A program made the position numbers and the translations under genes. Below are positions 10,321 to 22,180 of a stretch of 64,000 bases of DNA, piece by piece. Location of the stretch: positions 39,637,501 through 39,701,500 of the forward strand of contig CM077011.1 in NCBI GenBank assembly GCA_039090855.1, given 5' to 3'. The notes under the pieces were generated by a model. The model ran no database searches and had not been told where the DNA came from. It saw only the letters and a list, made by a program, of their open reading frames with translations. Each line of letters starts with the position of its first letter. Position 1 is the stretch's first letter. Origin of the DNA: Macrothele yani. Lineage: Eukaryota > Arthropoda > Arachnida > Araneae > Macrothelidae.

Positions 10321-12740
10321 TGAGCAAACAATATAAAATGTATAATGAATAGAATTCTCTGGCTGGACGTGTTGTGCAGGAAAACTTTCGTTAAGTTACG
10401 TTAGGGTTATTGAAAGGTTACTTGACGTAGCTATAGTGTGCTTAATCATCAAATTGCTAGAGTTTGTTTAGGTAAGACACTCACGTGCAATAAATTCCAA
10501 GAATATGGAATTATTCTTACTCAGCGTTCCTCATTATCTTGAATATCAGTAATATAACTTCGGTTTTAGTACATTAGTACCTTGAAGGCTCCTTATTAGA
10601 GCGGTGAACACAATATCCCCTGAACTTAACGTAAACACTCAATGAAATAGACTTAATGGTCAGACAGAGGTCTGACAATAAAATGAACTAAGTAAACGTA
10701 CTCACTTTTAACCTTTTATTGGGGAGCTCCTGGTATTACTCAAATACACACTCCAAAATAACACAACTACTGTTAGACCGAACTTTCGTACTATCGTAGA
10801 ATCGCATAACAATAATTAGGAAGAACCTATCATATATACAACGAAGCTCTCTGGTATACTTGAGCGCGCCTATATATACTGCATACCACCACGTCATGAC
10901 TTACACTCGTTGCCACATATAATTCAGCGGGAGAAACAATATCTCGTTAAGTGAGAAGATAATTTGCATAGGAAAATAAAATAACAAGAGATAGTAAAAT
11001 CAAAAAGAAACTGAATCTAGAGTATACGTTACAAATGTTCTGCAAATAAAATTTATTTGTAGACATGCAGGTGTTCGGATATAAATGGTAGGCCAGTGTA
11101 TGTCATACTTGCAGCTCTCAAGCATGATATCTCTAAATGGGTGGATGTTGACGTATTCTTGATCAGTATTTGAGAAACTTAAATTTTGATGCTGAGCATG
11201 CAACAAGAAAAATGTGAACACCACGTCAAGGAATCTGCAAAAACTTCAGAAAATAAAAAAAAAAAAATTATGCTACGCAATAGCTAAAGGAATGAAGTTT
11301 AGGCGATTGCTTATGCCTCTTGAAATTAACTCTCTGATAGTGTGAATGATCTAAACACCCTATTTCATCTACAGAATTTATTTTCCATAACGTTCTATTG
11401 ATCAGATGTAATCTCTATCCAACGTTCTCTTATTCGACTTGTTTTGACAAGGAACAATGATGTGTTGCCTAGTAATTCAGAACTTGTTCGGAAATTAGTT
11501 ATTTCGTTGATATTTATAGGTAATCATGATAGTAAGTGTTATGTAAGTAGATATCGTATCGTTATGAAAGAAACTTCGTTTCAGGATTCTCATTATAAAA
11601 CTGCATACGCGGCTGCGAATTTCTTCTGAGTATATTGCTATTAAACCAATGACGGATTTCATCATCTGAACTCAGCACATAATTGCTTCCTATTTCTCAA
11701 AATTTTAATACATCGCAGTATTATCTTCGTCCTTCTCTTCAAGTTTCTGATTAGCTCAAGGCGAAAAGTTCATTGCTGCGATTTCAATCTTACGAAAATG
11801 AGGTTTTAACTTTGAACACACTACTTTAAGCTGCTGATACTTATCGAGATCTTTTGTCTGATGGCATTTCAAAAGAGGTGAATTACACTGAAATATTCTC
11901 AAGAAGAGTTCCGCTGTTAAAATAAATTTGAAAGCGTTTTAGGAGATTTTCGTATCGAATTCATTATCTTCAGTTTAGTACAATTCAGAAGCGTCAGATG
12001 AAATTCTACAAATGATAAACCTTATACAGAATGCGGACACCTGCATTTAATACAGTGCTTTGGTTCTTTTTCTTTCCGATGTTGGACATACGATTCAAAA
12101 TCGGTCCTTCACAGCTCGCCTTAGCATTTCATAAACCAAATGCTCGTATGCGCAGAATAAATCAAAATCTCCTTTTCGCGCATTTACTTATGAACAATTC
12201 ATAATTTATTGTGATTGGATAAAGTTACTAATAGCTAATTCAAGACCTATTGAATGGTACGTCACCTAATGGTAAGGACAGCTGTTCCGAAAAATTTACC
12301 AAAAGATCTAGGTGAGGAATGACGTTTAAAGAAAAAAAATGTGAAGCGTGAGATTTCTTGAAGAAATAGAATTAGCACCTTCAGTTTTCATTAAGTCTTT
12401 GACAAAGAAATAAAATACGAATTTGTAGTATCAATATGTCCGTCGATGATTTCCATGACTAGAGTATGTTGTAATTTTTCAATGACAAACCTCACATCCA
12501 TTTCTTTTTACAGGTGACCCCTTCATTCACATAGTTTCTGTTTTCCTGTGTTTCGTTTACCGCGTTTGCCACTAGGTACGCTGTAGAAGCTGTGAAGTTA
12601 AGATGGCCATAGAGACACAATGTCAATAGAGGCACAATGTGTTGTGTGACTGACAGTAAAAAAATATCCCGTCATTTTTCATCGAAAGTTCAGAACAAAG
12701 TGTGGAAAGAAGCCACCTGGTGTGGAGCTAAATAAGTCGT
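10321..12740. other. no gene seen
   Basis: Long AT-rich stretch. Short open frames have no recognisable domain, codon periodicity or repeat match within the window. Confidence 0.5.
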
Positions 12741-12749
12741 GAATGGCAA

Positions 12750-13640
12750 AATTCTTAGAAACAGTGACAGTAGAAAAGGGAATGTGCATTGGTTTGACCA
12801 TCAGTTTCCAATGAGACGGTTGGGAACATTCAGACTGTATTCACACGGTCATCACTGAAATTGGTGAGACAAGCTGCACGTCAACTACAGATACCGAAGT
12901 ATAAGATGAGCGCACACAATCTTTTGCGGTTATACGCCAACAATTTACAAATCCTTCAAGATCTGCGGTCCTACGACCATCCATAACCTGAAACGTTTAG
13001 TAACGACATTTTGAATCTCACTGAGGAGGATACTGGTTTCTTTGTATTTATCTGATTTTTAGACGAGGCTACGGTCCATCTTAGAGGTACAATCAACACA
13101 AGAAGTGTGTGTATTTAGAACCGCAAAACCCACATGTCATAAGAACAAATATTCTGGGCAGTCTAAAGATCAGTCACTGATGGAGTCAAATGCTTGAAGG
13201 GATAACTAATCATTTCTTTTTCTCTAAAAGAAAAAAAAGGCTTCAGTAAATGTGTAAATCGATATGCTAATAAATTATGCCATCCTTCAGCTGCAAGACA
13301 GGCAGCCGGTTGAATGTCATCTTCCAACAAGATGGGGCAACCTACTCATTGAGAACATGTTGTTCTTGGAGCACTCGGTGGAATTGTTCCGGATCGATGG
13401 ATTTGCAGGTTCACATCAATCTCTTGGCTTTCAAGGGCTTATTTTAAAGATGTGGTTTCTGCAACAATTGTTTCAGATATTAAGACGGTGATAGCTCATT
13501 GCAGGTGTAATAGTAAACGTTACCCCACAAATGTTGGAAAATACGAAAGTAAGAATGTGGTTTAGATATTTTTTCGTGCCACTCTGGGTGACATTGTAGA
13601 AGTTTACTGAGTTCCTCAATTATGTGTTAGAGCTTTATGT
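12750..13640 (+). pseudogene. relic of a transposase with DUF4817-type HTH
   Basis: Reading across frames recovers a heavily decayed arthropod transposase of the DUF4817/DDE type. The HTH reads VRQAARQLQIPKYK, then FSNDILNLTEED. The first-Asp region is FLDEATVHLRGTIN (near 13060), and the second reads FQQDGATYS (near 13325-13350). A relative of its N-terminus lies at 38.4-38.76 kb. Many stops show that it is old. The family placement rests on these motifs alone. Confidence 0.65.
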
Positions 13641-13703
13641 TTAAAGACATTTGTTTAAAACTGCATTTAAAATATTTTTTCACTGAACAAATCTGCATAT
13701 TAA

Positions 13704-13900
13704 TTCTATAAGGTTTTTTACTGTGAGTCCTATTTTGAGAGAACAGCTGAACTTAAATATACGGTTGAGGTGTGAAAAAATAAATGTCGTACCATGTGGA
13801 TGTGCCAGTCAAAGAGAAAAATGAGACTGGAGCAACGGTTCGGGCGCTGTGTGGCGGCAAAGTTCCTATGTAAAGTCTGTGGGAGAAGCGTGCGGTTGAC
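13704..13900. repeat. dispersed direct repeat R1, copy 1
   Basis: Shares ttctataaggttttttactg, then gtgagtcctattttgagaga and ccatgtggatgtgcc, with 14258-14460, about 554 bp downstream. Its nature is unknown. Confidence 0.8.
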
Positions 13901-14257
13901 ATTCGATAGCCTGCGGTTGACTCACGCGCTGTTGAAGGCGGAAGCATGGAGGGATTGAGATAGTTAAAAGTCCGTAGTCTTCTCTGTTCTGAGCGAACCG
14001 TTGCGCAAAGCAACGATAGCAGGCATTCGTATCAAAGTTCTTCTCATCGGAACAGTGAACACTCTCGAAGACCTGATTGCGTTATGCCGTTGGACCGTGT
14101 GATGTATATATAAATAATTTAATATTCATTCGATCCAGTTTATTTACGTAGGTAAGACGTATCCCATTATGTAAAGATGTAAATAAACATTCCGTTGACC
14201 ATTGTTAGTGAAAATATTTAGAATGTACATATTGAGTTGCGCCATCTATATCTTCAT

Positions 14258-14460
14258 TCTATAAGGTTTTTTTACTGTGAGTCCTATTTTGAGAGAACGG
14301 CTGAACGTAAAAATATGGTTCAGATACCAAAAAAAGGTCTTACCATGTGGATGTGCCCGTCGAAGAGAAAACTGAAATTGGGGCAACGGTTCAGGCGTGG
14401 CGGAGCGGGAAGGGGCGGAAAATTTTCCGTGTGAAGCCTATGGGAGAAGCGTGAGGCACT
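14258..14460. repeat. dispersed direct repeat R1, copy 2
   Basis: Second copy of the R1 repeat. It ends in gggagaagcgtga, as the first copy does, and a SINE lies about 40 bp downstream. Confidence 0.8.
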
Positions 14461-14502
14461 TATCTACATCAGGCGTTCAGTTGAGTGTCAGACTAGGTGT
14501 GT

Positions 14503-14731
14503 TTTTTTTTTTTTTTTTTTTTTTGATTGGAGGTTTAACGACCACCGTGAGCAACTCAATGGGCTATAAGCAGTCGCCCGTCCCTAATTTAGGGTCACTG
14601 GTTCCAGGGAAGGGAGAGAGCCAGTGCCGCAAGACAAACACAACATCCATGCCTCACCGGGATTCGAACCCGGACCCCTTCAGACGAATGATCAGAGGCC
14701 AACGCCTTAGACCACTGCGCCACCGGGGCGG
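14503..14731 (-). mobile_element. tRNA-derived SINE
   Basis: Full-length inverted copy: a T run at the left (the A tail), the conserved body, and a tRNA-like head at the right. A perfect 14-bp target-site duplication cagactaggtgtgt flanks it (14489-14502 and 14732-14745). Confidence 0.95.
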
Positions 14732-14904
14732 CAGACTAGGTGTGTGCATGGTGTTTTATGATCAGTCCTAAAGTAGGTAAATACTTAATTGCATACTTAC
14801 CCTTAACAGAATGTCTAACCCGCAGAAAGAAAAAAGGAAACGTAAGATCTTTACTGGAAGGCGCGAGCGATCAATGGGTCTTAACTATATGTCTCAGACA
14901 AGAG

Positions 14905-15182
14905 AGCGCAATGATCTAAGCGATGGCCTCTGATCATTTGTCCGAACGGGGTCTGGGTTCGAATCTCGGTGAGGCATGGATGTTGTGTTTGTCTTACGGC
15001 ACTGGCTCTCTCCCTTCCCTGGAGCCAGTGACCCTAAATTAGAGACGGGCTGTCTTACGGCACTGGTTCTCTCCCTTCCCTGGAGCCAGTGACCCTAAAT
15101 TAGAGACGGGCGACTGCTTATAGCCCGTTGAGTTGCTCACGGTGGTCGTTAAACCTCCAACCAAAAAAAAAATAAATAAAAA
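14905..15182 (+). mobile_element. SINE with an internal 62-bp tandem duplication
   Basis: Sense-orientation copy with the B box (gggttcgaatctcgg), the body, and an A-rich tail. The block from ctgtcttacggcactgg to attagagacggg is present twice in tandem (14988-15049 and 15050-15111). The extreme 5' end is diverged or truncated. Confidence 0.9.
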
Positions 15183-15295
15183 AGGCAAGAGAGAATGAAG
15201 AGTATTCGCAACGCGAAGATTTTTTGCACACGATCGAGATGAGTGGACTTCCGCCTCACATTTTACGACTATGCTCAATTGCTCATCACGAACAT

Positions 15296-15520
15296 GGCAG
15301 CCCCGGTGGCGCAGTGATCTAAGCGCTGGTTTATGATGATTCTTTCTTTCGTGAAGGGTCCGGGTTCGAATCCCGGTGAGGCAAGGACGTTGTATTTGTC
15401 TTACAGCACTAGCTCTCTCCCTTCCCTGGAACCAGTAACATTAAATTAGGGACGGGCGACTGCTTATAGCCTATTGAGTTGCTCACGGTGGTCGTTAAAC
15501 CTTCAGTCAAAAAAAAAAAA
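15296..15520 (+). mobile_element. tRNA-derived SINE
   Basis: Head, B box, body and a 12-13 A tail are all present. A short imperfect target duplication atcacgaac / atcacaaac (15285-15293 and 15521-15529) flanks it. Confidence 0.9.
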
Positions 15521-15749
15521 ATCACAAACCTGGACTTATTGTCTTTACTGAAGTGGTTTAATGAATTTGTCAATCAAAAAAAGTTAATATTTGTTGTTTC
15601 ATATGAGTTTCTTCTTTTGAAAAAAAAAACTAACTAACCGTCGATTCCGACGAGTTTCGTCTAGTTGAAACTTAACTTTTGTTTAAAACTAGATTCAAAA
15701 GAAAATATTTTCGAAGATCTGTGTATTTTTTCCCCAATATATAATATTG

Positions 15750-15950
15750 CCCTCATGGTGGCAAAGTGGGGCGTAAGTTTTTGATAAGTCGTCTAAACTG
15801 GGCCCGGATATGTATCCCGGACAAGGCATAGGTGGAATGTAGGTCTGATTACCCTGGTTCTGCCCTTACCTTGGAACCGATGACCAATAGTTAGAAACGC
15901 GCTAGTACTTACAGCAGCACGAGTTGCTTGTGGTGGTCGTTAAATTGCGG
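15750..15950 (+). repeat. old diverged SINE copy
   Basis: The order of blocks matches the SINE (catggtggcaaagtgg; atcccggacaaggcat; accttggaaccgatgacc; ttgtggtggtcgttaaa). Identity is low, so it is an older copy or another subfamily. Confidence 0.7.
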
Positions 15951-16690
15951 GAAAAATGTAGATATTACAGATTACAAAATATATTTTATTCCATATAATT
16001 TCTTCTAAATCCGATTCAAAAAAGTTTTAAACCTTCAAATCAAATTTGCCACGAAGGCCACATTGTGCTCACTTCGTTCTGCAAATAACGCACAGATTTC
16101 TTGCTGGAGGGTAGAAATGGATATGAATATTTTATTTTTCTCGTTATCTAAATGTCCAATTCAGATATGACATTTAGATAGCAAGAAAAATAAAATTGAG
16201 TATCAGATAAAAATCTATAAAGTTCGTTTCTAAAAGTCTTCTTTGAGGTAAAAATCAATTAAATTTGCTTCTAAAAGTCTGATTTAAAAATTTCTTCTTT
16301 TTTTATCGCATACCTTCTAATGCTTTCTTTCATACCGAAAGCTGTATGAATCAGAGATGGAAACAGGTCACGGGTCAAAAGGTCGACAATTTCTTGCGAG
16401 TCAAACGGGTGGGAATAAGGTGTTCTGTACCTGATTTCGAAGCGGTTTTATTTCCGTTTATTTTTGAAAAAACAATATTTCCTGAAAAAATGCTCACTGT
16501 GGAATTTGGTGCTCGATACTGATTCCCGCGGAGCGAAAAGTAATTTGTTATGCAAAGATATATTATCATCTCTCTTAAAGAAACGAAGATTTCCACCGAC
16601 TGAGGATACGGCGTCGACGTTAGAAACACCGAAGCTGTATCGCATAAAAATACTTCCTCTGCGTTTAGTTACAGTGCGATTGTCCGCCGC
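15951..16690. other. degenerate ~146-bp-type repeat units, no gene
   Basis: Phrases such as gcttctaaaagtctgattta and cacagatttcttgctggagg recur here in the style of the tandem array at 35.8-37.2 kb, so scattered units of that family are likely. No coding region was recognised. Confidence 0.5.
16129..16196. repeat. 28-bp hairpin with 12-nt loop
   Basis: attttatttttctcgttatc followed by taaatgtc pairs with 16169-16196, with two mismatches in 28. It lies in repeat-like AT-rich sequence. Confidence 0.85.
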
Positions 16691-16696
16691 AAGGTA

Positions 16697-17878
16697 TAAA
16701 GGAAAACAAAGTTTATTCACCTTCAATAGTTGGTGGAGCCTCCACGAGCGGCGATTACAGCTGCGACCCTCCGGGGCGTACTCTCAATCAGGCGTTGTAT
16801 GACGGCTAGTGGTATTTTCTTCCACTCGGCTTGGAGAAGACAGGTCAGTTCCTTCACCGATTTCGGACCGTGGGGGCACCCCTTAAGTCGACGCTCCAAC
16901 TCGTCCCAGAGGTGCTCGATAGGGTTAAGGTTCGGGCTCTGCGCAGGCCAGTCCATTCGATTAACCCCACTGTCACTATAATAAGCCATGGTGGACCTTG
17001 CAACACGACAGGTGGCATTGTCATCCTGAAAGTAACATAGGTCCACCCCGTAAAACTGCCACAACGTAGGAAGCGCATGGTCATCCAAAATGGCGCAGTA
17101 GGTCTCGGCGTTGAGTCTACCAGGAATTTCGACCAATGGTCCCGTACCATACCAGGAGAAACACCCCCACAGCATAATGCCACCACCGCCGAACTTCACA
17201 GTTAGCACAATACATTCCGGCAGGAGGCGTTTTCCAGGCAGACGCCAAACCCAGACCCTGCCATCCGAACAGTAGAGGGTGAACCTTGATACGTCGCTCC
17301 AGAGAACCTGTTTCCACTGTTCAACGGTCCACTGTCGACGTTCTTTGCACCACGTTAGCCGAGCAGCGCTATTGGACTTGGTGATCAAAGGCTTGTGGGC
17401 GACAGCACGTCCATGATAACCGAGCAGATGGGCTTCCTTACGGATGGTATTCATCGAAAGAGCAATCCCGGATGCCTGATGAAACTCCTCGCGGATGTGA
17501 CTCATCGATTTGGTGCGGATCTTCCGAATTTCTCTGGCCAGCACCTGTCGGTCTCTAACTCCCAGTTTTGTGGATCTGCCGGGTCGGGGAACATTCCGAC
17601 GGTCACCTTTCATCTTTCACTTGCCAATCGCGTAGGCCACTGTCGAATTTGGGTACTTCAACTCGCTGGATATGTCACGTATGGATCGGCCATTTCTGTG
17701 ATACCTGTCGATTACACCTTTTTCGAAATCAGAGAGCTCCGAACTGCGTGGCATCTTGCATGCGACTGGTTGCGTTGTTGTTTCCCACACGATATTTAAC
17801 GGCGGCGGCCGTGACGTGTAACACGACCGCAGATATCGTCGATTGCAGGGGTGTCCAATTACTTGTTGGTAGATAGTG
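16697..17878 (-). mobile_element. Tc1 element, family W, copy B (left end lost)
   Basis: The right terminus ends ttacttgttggtagatagtg and abuts TA (17879-17880). The outer ~36 bp of the left terminus are missing: homology to the sisters starts at aaaggaaaac near 16698. With one inverted repeat lost it cannot be a normal transposition substrate. Confidence 0.92.
16723..17754 (-). pseudogene. Tc1 transposase, one nonsense codon
   Basis: The frame is continuous over 344 codons from MPRSSELSD to GGSTNY-stop. The only nonsense codon is codon 46 (TGA at 17617-17619, where sisters have Trp in IGKWKM). Downstream of it, 296 residues are open. The core carries WSDVSRF (first Asp kept, adjacent Glu changed to Val), [10 protein letters not shown] and [12 protein letters not shown], so all three catalytic residues are present. 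This is one of the best preserved transposases in the window, but it is interrupted and its element lacks one end. Confidence 0.95.
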
Positions 17879-18292
17879 TATCTTATTTCGTAATATGGAT
17901 GAATGTAATGTTAAGGAGATTGCAAAGTCGTCTTTTGACTCTCGCAGATGTGTTTGAGATCATGTGTAAAACAGTTAGTTTAAATCTTTCAAATGAAGGA
18001 CGGCAGTTTCAACACTTCCTGCAAGTAAGTGAGAAAAATAAAATTATACGTTCCCGTAATATATGTGTTTGATTACCATATAACCCAGGATGCCCACTAC
18101 TGAGAGACTTTCTTAACCATCTGTATATACGCTTACATGTATATATACTGAAGGGCAATTGAATTAGAGACAGCTGCCGTTATGCAAATGTGGTGCTGTG
18201 GGCGGCCATGTAAATGGAAACGACATGACGTATGCAGCGATCCGACAATGAAAGGAGTGATGCGACGGGAATCAGTAAGAGTCGGACGCAGT

Positions 18293-19517
18293 ATGGGTAA
18301 GACGAAGGATCTAAGCGCATTTGATCGTGGGAAAATTGTCGGGTCTCGACAAATGGGTCACTCCATCTCGGAAGTCGTGCAGGCACTGGTATTTTCATGT
18401 GCCACTGTGTCACGGGTGCACCGTGAGTACATCGAATCCTTTAAAACCATCCCTGAAAGAGCCAACTGCCCTGGACAACAGCGTGTGAATGAGCGAGGTC
18501 ATCGTCGGCTAGCTCGCATTGTAACAGCGGATAGACGGGCCACAGTGCAGAAAATCACTCGGCAATTTAACGTTGGTGCACAAAAACGTGTAAGCAGCCA
18601 CACCATTCAGAACCATCTCCTCGCTATGGGGTACAGAAGCCATCGTCTCACGAGGGTACCGCTGCTGACCGCACATCACAGGGTTCAAAGATTAGCATGG
18701 GCTCAGGAACATCGCCACTGGACCCTAGACATGTGGGAAAATGTTGCCAGGAGTCATGAGTCAAGATTCACGTTGGTACATGCGGATGGCAGGATACGAG
18801 TACGGCGCAAACCACATGAAGCGATGGATCCTTCTTGCCATTAGGGTGCTCTTCAAGCTGGTGGGGGGTGGCATTCTCGTCTGGGGACTATTTACGTGGA
18901 CTGAAATGGGACCCCTGGTACGTGTGGCATCGTCTCTCACAGGTCAACGTTACCGGGATATCCTGGACGACCATTTACTCCCGTTTGTGCGTCTTCAACA
19001 TCCCACTGGGGACCTCATCCTGCAAAAAGACAATGCACCGTGCCATCGCTCCCAAATTGTATCCGAATAGTTGGATGAACACTCCACCGACGAGACTTCG
19101 CTTCCTTGGCCAGCAAGGTCACCTGCCCTCAATCCCATCGAGCACATCTGGGATGCCATCGAGAGTGATACTCGAGGCTCTGACCCCCTCCATTAAATCT
19201 TCGTGAACCGTGGGAGCTTGTTCAGGAGTCATGGATCCGTATGGTTTCCCAACGCTTCCGGTTATAACGAAGTAAATTTCTCCGTCATTTTTATCCACGC
19301 CAGGATTCGAACCCGGATCCCCTCATTCCGGAATAAGTCACTCTACCAAATGAGCTACGCGGACGTTTTATTCTGATTCCTATCTGCCTTTATGTCGTGT
19401 GCGTCCTTCTGGCAGGTACGTCACATCTCCTGGTACGTTACACGGTGTCTTGTCGAGTCCCTGCCGAGACTAATCGCCGCCGTCATCAAGACGAAAGGTG
19501 GTGCTACACGTTTCTAG
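18293..19517 (+). pseudogene. Tc1-like transposase relic
   Basis: The start MGKTKDLSAFDRGKIVGSRQ is followed by two HTH regions and a core. The first catalytic Asp is mutated to His (ARSHESRF, codon 18755-18757). A stop/frameshift follows at about 18841. The core continues in another frame with LVGGGILVWGLFTW and LQKDNAPCHRS (second Asp), then ARSPALNPIEHIWDAIE (Glu). The C-terminus is split by the inserted tRNA-like sequence and ends AAVIKTKGGATRF-stop. Confidence 0.9.
19293..19364 (-). repeat. tRNA-like sequence (tRNA-derived SINE head or tRNA pseudogene)
   Basis: On the minus strand, 72 nt fold as a tRNA. The acceptor stem is GTCCGCG/CGTGGAT (7 pairs, two G-U), the D stem GCTC/GAGT and the anticodon stem CTTAT/ATGAG. 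The T arm CCGGG/CCTGG has loop TTCGAAT. The anticodon loop has only 6 nt, so it is not a normal tRNA and no isotype is assigned. A and B boxes look intact. It sits inside a transposase relic, so it is an insertion. It is not the common SINE of this window. Confidence 0.6.
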
Positions 19518-19567
19518 ACAGGTATCTCTAATTCAATTGCTCTTCAGTGTATATATGAGTGTCTCTG

Positions 19568-19586
19568 TGTTTGTGTGTGTGTGTGT
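19568..19586. repeat. (GT)n microsatellite
   Basis: Short run of GT dinucleotides just outside the right end of the preceding Tc1 element. Confidence 0.8.
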
Positions 19587-20049
19587 CTACACATGTACAC
19601 ACGATTATGCATAATTATAAACTGAGTTTTGAATTTATATTTCAAAGCAGATTTGTCCGGGTCGGGTCCGGGCCCAGAATTATTTCCCGTTTCCAATTCT
19701 TATACTGATGCATGCATCTTTTTACTTCTCGTCATACGTGCAGCTTGTAATTTTTTATAACTTAAAGTTCAGGCCCTAGGAAGCGTAAATCCATAATTAC
19801 TATACATTTTCAAAAAGGTTATCTACTTCTAAATCCCAAATTGATAAAACAATTTGTCGGTTGTTGTTCACAACGGAAAAAAGTTTAGCCAAAATTTCTG
19901 CTTAATATCATGTACCTTTGTCTCGTTAGGAGCATACATGCTGTTTCTATTTTCCCCGGTGCGTATACTTCGAATCGTCCGATCTGAAAAATTCTTTGTT
20001 TGTAAGATAACTTTCCGTACGGAGAACACTTTGCACATACACTGCTTTT

Positions 20050-20960
20050 ATTAGAAATTGCAACACCACGCAGAAATGCTTGGATTTGCACAAAATTTGC
20101 AAAGTGGATAGGGCACCATGAGAGATTTAAATGATTATAGTGTCAGCGCACATGAAAATGTGAGGCGAATCCAATACCATCGGAAACGTCACACCACTGG
20201 GCATAAAATAAGGCGTACAGAGAGCAGGTTTTTAAATTTGAACGTACGCAGGTCTTAACATGTAAACATGTCGCGTAGAAGGACGAAACAGCCATAATAT
20301 CACAGTTTGAAAGAGGTAGAATCGTTGGACTCAGAGAAGGTGGTTTATCATACCGTGATATTGCTGCACGCGTTAGGGTCTGAAGCTCGAAATCGCACGA
20401 CTGAGCGGGAAGACAGGCACTTGAACCGAACGGCAGTGACGTAGCTCACAACACTATACACGGCACTTGCGCAGCAATGGAGGATGGTCACATATCGTCC
20501 GATGTCTGCAAGCACTGTTCGTCAACTATTGCTGTAGAGAAGCCTCGTTGCTCGCCGTCCATTGTTGCGACTTCCCTTGACCCTGAACCACAGGCGCCAG
20601 CGATTACAGAGGTGCCGCGAATGTCGAAGCTGGAGTTCTGAATGGTAGCATATTGTGTCTTCGGACGAGTCCAGTTTCAATCTAATGCATCACGATAGAC
20701 GAATCCATGTTTGCAGATACCGTGGGAAACGCATCTGGAAGGCTGCATTGTGCAGCGCCATACCGGTCCCACGCCGAGCGTAATGATCTGGGGCGCAATT
20801 GCGTTTCATTCACACACTCCCCTGCTACGCATCACAGGCACATTAAACAGCCAACGCTACATCACGGAAATGTTGGAATCTGAACTTTTACCCTTCCTTC
20901 AGACGATCCCGGGAGCCGTCTTCTAACCAGAAAATGCCCGACTCCATGTTACTTATACTG
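20050..20960 (+). pseudogene. Tc1-like transposase relic, 3' truncated
   Basis: The start MSRRRTKQP and HTH phrases (YHTVILLHA region) lead to IVSSDESSFNLMHHDRR (first catalytic Asp). QRHTGPTPSVMIWGAIAFHS and GTLNSQRYITEMLESELLPF follow. The sequence stops matching near 20960, just after the second-Asp region (PENARLHV, with the Asp changed to Glu). The third catalytic region is absent. It is heavily frameshifted. Confidence 0.8.
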
Positions 20961-22180
20961 TTCAAGACATATTACTAATGCACGGTTATTACCCTAGGTG
21001 GAGTGCATTATTTGCAACCAAAGTTATTATTTTCTTTTCTGGGCTAAGAGGTGCCGGAACTCTTGAAAAAATTTATTCTAAAAGGCGGGGAGAATTAATA
21101 TAAAAAGCAGTTTAATTTCTAGAACATTGTTTTTTAAACCTTATCACAGTTCTATCGTGCAAACTGCAAAAGCATAATTTACATGCTCATATTATATTGA
21201 ATTATTATATTAAATATTTCTAGTAATCCGCATTAAGTTTATGGTATTTAGCAAATAATAATTTTGAATTACATTATCACAATTAATTAATTACTCCAAA
21301 ACGCAAAAACCAAAATGTGTGCTAAAAAATGTGCCGAAACACTGCACTGGCGCGTCACGCCAGAAAAAATAAGTCCCGTTTGCAACAGTATCGTCGCTTC
21401 TTTTTTTGCTCTAGATGCTATCAACTATGGTGAAGGTTTCGCACATTTCACACTCCAAATAATTCAATTATGTTTTCATTAGTGGGTGTGTATGTATATT
21501 CTATTTTATCTGTCATATTTAATTTTATTTACGTAGCATAGCTTCACCTTTGAAGAAACTTGGCACATTTCTACTTTTTTTATAATGCACAATTCTGCCG
21601 CTTGGAGGCTTCAAAATAAGTTTCTATTTGCAACGGCATCTTTGCTTCTAAACATTCGATTGTAAAACTCATTTCCGGGTCGAATTACCTGAAAAACAAT
21701 TTCCGAACATTTTCGCTTTTTTTATGAGGTAATAAAAACATGTTTCTTAAGATAGTATTATTGTTTTTAATAAAATGGAGAAGTTTGATACGGTCACATT
21801 AAGTAAACAATCAGTTAAAAATTTATCTGGTAGTTTGCATTTCTTTTTAGAGCTAACTCTGAATCTCAGAGAACAGCTTAGTGACATGTATTAATGTTTT
21901 TAACAAACCGTCGGGAAAATCGCTTTTGCTTAAGGTATGTTTGGAAAATTTTGCGTTTGTTTGCTAGTTTTTCGTATTGTACAGTTCCACCGGTAGGAGG
22001 CTGAAGAGTACATTGCTACATGCAAAAATACACAGTGAGAAAAAACTTTGATTTCCCTTTTCTGAAGTTTGGATTGTTTCCTCCGCGGTTGTGCATGTGT
22101 GTGTAGAGGTCAAGGGCGTACTGAACCCTATTTGTGACGCGTGCAGTATCAGTTGGAGCTGAAACCGTGGTTCTAAACCC
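20961..22180. other. AT-rich, scattered ~146-bp repeat-like units
   Basis: Fragments such as cacaattctgccgcttggag (near 21588) and acagttccaccggtaggagg (near 21979) resemble the unit core of the array at 35.8-37.2 kb. No gene was recognised. Confidence 0.5.

Larger units (their letters stand above)
18146..19549 (+). mobile_element. Tc1-like element with inserted tRNA-like sequence
   Basis: Inverted ends (tactgaagggcaattgaatt on the left, aattcaattgctcttcagtg on the right) are flanked by TA on both sides (18144-18145 and 19550-19551). The 1404-bp length includes an insertion of about 150 bp at roughly 19259-19411. Confidence 0.9.

Noticed and set aside
10321..12740. Host gene exons
   Set aside because: I looked for long frames and recognisable domains on both strands and found none. 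Absence of evidence only; RNA data would be decisive.
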